Shown piece after piece: positions 60,120-64,000 of a stretch of 64,000 nt of DNA (position 1 is its first letter; each line of letters starts with the position of its first letter). The notes beneath the pieces are model-generated. The model searched no databases. It worked only from the letters and a program-made list of their open reading frames with translations, and was not told the origin of the DNA. Location: the NCBI GenBank assembly GCA_047967505.1, contig CM106540.1. One strand, written 5' to 3'. A program made the position numbers and the translations under genes. Origin of the DNA: Dipteris shenzhenensis (taxonomy: Eukaryota; Polypodiophyta; Polypodiopsida; Gleicheniales).

Positions 60120-61100
60120 CACATATGCCAACAATACCGATGATATTCATGTTTGTGCCCATGCCTGCAAAGCATTTGGTAAACAGTGTCAAGAAGAGGC
60201 TTGTGTCTTGCACTGATGTTTGGAACATGTTCAGTAAAGAGAGAAAGATATTTGGCTAGGAGAGAACAGAACCTCCATCAAGGTAGAAGAGATTGGTAGA
60301 ATTTAGATGACCAAGAGGATGAAATAAATTCTAAGCCAGTAATGGATGAATAGTTGAACCAAGATGAGGTAGTAGAGAGCCACCTATAGAGGAGATCTCA
60401 AGGTAGAAGAAGACCTAGACACATGGAGAGAGAGACAGCTTGTGACTATCATGCCGACATGAATAGTTAGTCGATTAATTTACATCCCAAATAGGCTGTG
60501 GCCTTCAATAGAGAAGTGACTCTTAGGTTCTATCAAGAAATATTTCAAGCATCATCTATAGAAAGTCTGGATTCTAACGAAGCTAATGATTATGCACATG
60601 GATCGAGCCATGAAATTGGATCCCCAAGTATAAGACATGAATTTGGCATAGAGGAAAGGCATGTCTAAAGCTAGGACTAGCAAAGAAGAGCTGCTCATGG
60701 GTTAGAGGCAAAGCCAGGAAAGAAGTCATGGTCTCGACCAAGCTTCCAACCAAGAGTCAACAAGTCATAGATAGATTTGAGATAGCATAATAATTTAGAG
60801 GACACCTAGTCCTATTGCAGCACTAGGAAGTAATAAAACACCAAGTACTCCACCACTCCCAATGAACAAAATGCCCCGATACTAAAATGTGGACATACAT
60901 GACATCAAAGACTGAGTCTAGTGGTACAAAGGGTCCTAGTGGTTGAAAGACAGTACCTCGACCAACCCCCTATCAAAAGACATTAACAGGAGCATGTTCA
61001 CACTATTGATTGTCAATACAAAGATTTACATCACAAGGAAGATCATAGTGCGAATGAAGAGTGACCCTAGAGTCTCAAATTGGCAACTATCAAGGTGAAT
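60120..61100. other. No recognisable gene
   Basis: Short frames only, none with a motif I recognise. Some of this may belong to the untranslated part of the gypsy LTR to the right, because no clear LTR end is visible. Confidence 0.4.
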
Positions 61101-62153
61101 CAAGTACCCCTATCAAGGTCAAGTTTTAGGATTTCAAGGTAACTAAGGAAGAAGTTTAATATATCCATTTTTTTCCGGAAAAGAAATCAAGACAAGAGGC
61201 TAGACACTGAGCATGGCAACGCTCGAGGGCCATAGAGGAAAGGAGAACATGACGGCGAAACATTATCATGGGAGGGGAAATGGGATTAGAAGGGGAGGGA
61301 ATGAAGAGGGAGACTCTGGCACAAGGGGAAAGGGAGAGGACGGGAGAAGCATGTACATGATGGGAGGAGGAATGTAAAGATGGAGACATCAAGGAAAGAG
61401 GACTTTGCTTTATTTGAAAGGAAGGGAAGGGGGAAATCAAAGTACTAGCTAGGTGGCTTTACAAGAATGAGCATGTTCCATCAAGGAATAGCCCCCTCCT
61501 TTTATAGCCAAGAGAGGGGCTCTCTCCCAATAAATGCATCCTCCCACATGTATGGTGTGTGTGGAAAAGTCTCACATGTGGGCTAGGCAGTTATGCACTC
61601 TCGATTGTGTGTGACAACCCTTTGCCTCCTTTTTCCACATAAATCAAGCCCCATATCTCAAGTCTATGATACTCCCTTGGTCTCTCCCCAATTTTATAAT
61701 ATGTTCAAACCTCTAGGAGGACAAGTGGAGGGTTGGCACAAGGAATCTTGCCACCTCATCGTACTTTTCCCATTATTTACTTGCTCTCTTGGACCTTCTA
61801 TACCTCCCCCACATGAGCCTATCCTATATGGAGGGAATAACCCAATATAATATCCATCTGCACCTATTTTATATTACTTCTCCCATGGACTTTGAGCCAT
61901 ATCTCACTAAATGCAGCCTAGGCGGAGGGGTGGCACATGGAGGAGCCATGCCACCTTACATTTTATAATATTACTACCATGGATTATGTACATCACACCT
62001 TCTGGGTCCTCTTACATGGAAGGGTGGCACATGGTCATGCCCTGCCACCTCAACCCTAGGCCCTATGCACACCATATTTTATTATACTATTGCCACACAT
62101 ACAAACACACACACATATTAATGCCTTTTTCCTTAGACAATTTTATCCATAAC
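61100..62153 (-). repeat. Ty3/gypsy LTR (minus strand), inner limit approximate
   Basis: On the minus strand it begins TGTTATGGATAAAATTG at 62153, directly after a polypurine tract (CTACCTGGGGGGGGAAC, 62170-62154). A TATA box GGCTATAAAAGGAGG lies at 61509-61495, followed by a pyrimidine-rich leader. GTGGCACATGG-type repeats (RYGGCAYATGGWSR) are spread over 61900-62050. I cannot find the other end or a second copy, so the low-coordinate limit is a guess. Confidence 0.6.
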
Positions 62154-62159
62154 AGTTCC

Positions 62160-62320
62160 CCCCCCAGGTAGAGAATGCACAGCATTTCGATGCCTGGGTC
62201 CATCACGCACAAAGAAGGGCTTGAGATAACGCTTGTTGATCACCTTCTTGCCATATGGCTCATGCAGCTCCTAAAATTGTACAGACCCATTACTACATTC
62301 CTTGATGACTTCTTATCCAT
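62160..62320 (-). pseudogene. Gypsy integrase C-terminal fragment
   Basis: One minus-strand frame reads IKECSNGSVQF (stop) then ELHEPYGKKVINKRYLKPFF, matching the end of Ty3/gypsy polyproteins (NG-x-VQL-x-EL ... LKPY) just before the polypurine tract and LTR. The stop is TAG where CAG would be expected. Confidence 0.6.
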
Positions 62321-62544
62321 TTGATGGTCCAATCTGTTATCGGGCTCGTGGATGAGGCTGGGGAAATCTTTGAGGCAGAGGGTGAGAATATACACCTTGT
62401 TGAGGGTAAGCATCTAAGGGAGGACCATACATTTGAGTGGAGGCGGTGGATACATCTCTGATGAGGGGTGGGGGTATGCCCCTGAGTTAGACCCCCCCAG
62501 GTTGTTGTTGCAGGAATTGAGGGGGTTGCAGAAAGACAATCGTC

Positions 62545-63066
62545 TTCTTCGAAGCGGGGACTAAACTAAATTATCAAACTTTTGAGCTCATGTGCTAGCA
62601 CCATAGTTTTTGGATTCACCCATTTAAGCTTGAGGCAAAATTTGTCACTTGCTCCTGCTACAAGGTAGCCCAACACATGCTGAGTCATTCCAACTCAAAA
62701 TCCGGCATTGTCCTCTTGCATGGCAATTAAATGGTCCAGGAGCACGGCCGCTCGATCCACATATCAACGTGCCATCTCACCTTTTGACTGCTTCAATTTT
62801 CCCACCTGTAAGTACACATTCTCTGGCTCCTCTTCTTTGTTGAAATACTCAATCATCGCTGCTATCAACCTTGGCTAGCTTTGGCGAACATCTTCAGCTT
62901 GCTTCTCATACCACACTTGAGCCAAACCCTCTAGAAATGTGGGAAGAACCAACAGCCATCTGTCTTCAATAAGAAAGTTGAGAGAAACACAACGGCGCTT
63001 GAAGGCCACAAGATACTCATTTGGATTTTCTTCCACCCATCCACAAAACATAAGAATGTCAGCCAT
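62545..63066 (-). pseudogene. gag: Gypsy gag fragment
   Basis: Minus strand from 63066: DILMFCGWVEENPNEYLVAF and LPTFLEGLAQVWYEKQAEDV, the retrotransposon gag pattern (ENP.EYL..F ... L.G.A..WYE). The frame continues with stops at about 62875, 62755 and 62695 as YFNKEEEPENVYLQVGKLKQ and LVAGASDKFCLKLKW. Its closeness to the integrase end implies that protease, RT and most of integrase were deleted between them. Confidence 0.65.
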
Positions 63067-63571
63067 GCTTGGAAGATGGAAAAGAGAGAGGCAAGACGAG
63101 GCTTATCTATGGACAAACAATAGAAATAGGAAGCTTGAATTGAAAATCGGGCGAAGATACATCCACAAAGCACACATATGCAGGGTAGGGTGTGACTGGT
63201 GTATTGTGAAATACTACACGGGAAGAATCTTCAGCATAGAATAGCACATAGACAATCTTAAAAGGACCAACCCTCATGATATCACATCCATCTTTGCAAG
63301 TGAGGGTTAGAGACACGGCGCTGCATGAGGTTGTTTATCAAGGCAAACAAGAATGCCATGAAAAATGTCAACAATTGGGGAGCTTGCACATCACCTTTAG
63401 CTTCTTCCCATTCTTATAGTCACCATGCTATTTCTTCAAGGGGTGTGTGGTCTAGCATCCTTCTTTTGAGCAATGTCCTTGAGGACCTTTTTGATGATCT
63501 TTCGAAGTCAGTAAACTCGTATCAAGTATGCCCAACACTTAGTTTCATGATGACCACAACCTTTGCATTCC

Positions 63572-64000
63572 TTACAAATGATCACCCTCCTTCGTGGCTT
63601 GCAGCTTTGTTGGGGTGGTGCTTCCACTCGTGTCATGCGTGATTGAAGTACAAGCTTCACGTGCCAAGAAATCAGCAACTAGATTTCGAGCTTGAGGGAT
63701 ATGCTGAATTTTTACCTCTTCAAATTGGTTGCAAAGTTCCAATGCTTGTTGATGTTGTGGAACCAAGCCTTTGCTCCACACCTTCCACCTTCCACTAAAT
63801 TGTTCACACACTAGTTGAGAATCTCCTTGCACTTCAAGCTGCTTGACGTGATGTTCTTGTGCCTTTTGTAGCCCAAAAATGAGCGCCAAGTACTCAGCTT
63901 GATTGCAAGTACTTACAGGTGCAGACTTGCTATAACAATACTCCTCACCACCCAGTGAAGTGAGCTTCACACCCATGCCAGCAGCCTTGGTCGAAGGTTT
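63572..64000 (-). pseudogene. RNase H-like domain, cut by the window edge
   Basis: The frame enters from the right edge and runs to the stop at 63572. It shows the plant retroelement RNase H pattern: NQAEYLALIFGLQKAQE, VQGDSQLVCEQFSGRW and IPQARNLVADFLAREA, with the acidic residues of AEY, GDS and AD. It probably belongs to a gypsy polyprotein, but the gag-like fragment lies downstream of it, so it may come from a different copy; a stand-alone RVT_3-type protein is the alternative. Confidence 0.65.

Overview
The window reads as repeat-rich nuclear DNA of a land plant. The evidence is plant-type TTTAGGG telomere-like arrays, Ty1/copia and Ty3/gypsy retroelements, CACTA (En/Spm) fragments and short GT-AG introns of about 80-100 nt. 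A non-seed plant is possible but only a guess. I see no host housekeeping gene and no RNA gene. Nearly all recognisable coding sequence is mobile, and most of it is broken by stops or frameshifts.

The main find is a family of large two-gene DNA transposons, called 'A/B elements' here, present in three copies. Gene A encodes a transposase-like protein: two TNP1/En-Spm-like modules, an array of a short LSGIDEF-like motif, a CC..C..C cluster, then a DDE-like domain with DGMDQ, QADN and GHTHEDID motifs. Gene B is divergent to A and encodes a DGQH (ParB-like) module, a region resembling a degenerate DNA methylase, an acidic linker and, in copy 1, a Ulp1 (C48) protease. Between A and B every copy carries telomere-like repeats next to A; CT-rich satellites lie on the B side.

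Layout: 1-2249 no gene, with a GCCACATCATC minisatellite; 2250-6822 decayed copia-1; 6832-11335 gene B copy 1 (minus); 11.4-18.1 kb tandem repeats, CT-rich satellites and a telomere-like array; 18191-21952 gene A copy 1 (plus), ending in a terminus near 22729; 22.9-26.9 kb a CACTA 5' fragment, palindrome arrays and minisatellites; 26993-30527 gene A copy 2 (plus). At 30528-52232 lies copy 3, bounded by perfect 28-bp terminal inverted repeats and a 2-bp CA duplication. It is inserted in the last codons of copy 2 gene A, whose reading frame resumes at 52235 and stops at 52319. Copy 3 gene A (minus) is split by copia-2 (31547-39529; 352-bp LTRs, AATAT duplication), and copia-2 itself contains a 5'-truncated copia-3 (about 33500-36836). 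This gives four nested levels. Copy 3 gene B is at 48089-51552 (plus).

From 52.3 kb to the end: AT-rich DNA, a possible CACTA fragment, a 1.9-kb foldback element (54232-56106), a further A/B-like terminus (about 56493-56565), a CACTA TNP2 C-terminal remnant (58.8-59.65 kb), a small inverted repeat near 60.0 kb, and minus-strand gypsy remnants (LTR, integrase C-terminus, gag, RNase H) up to the edge. Many stops in these elements are TAG where a homologue or family consensus has CAG or TGG, as expected if methylated cytosines decayed to T.
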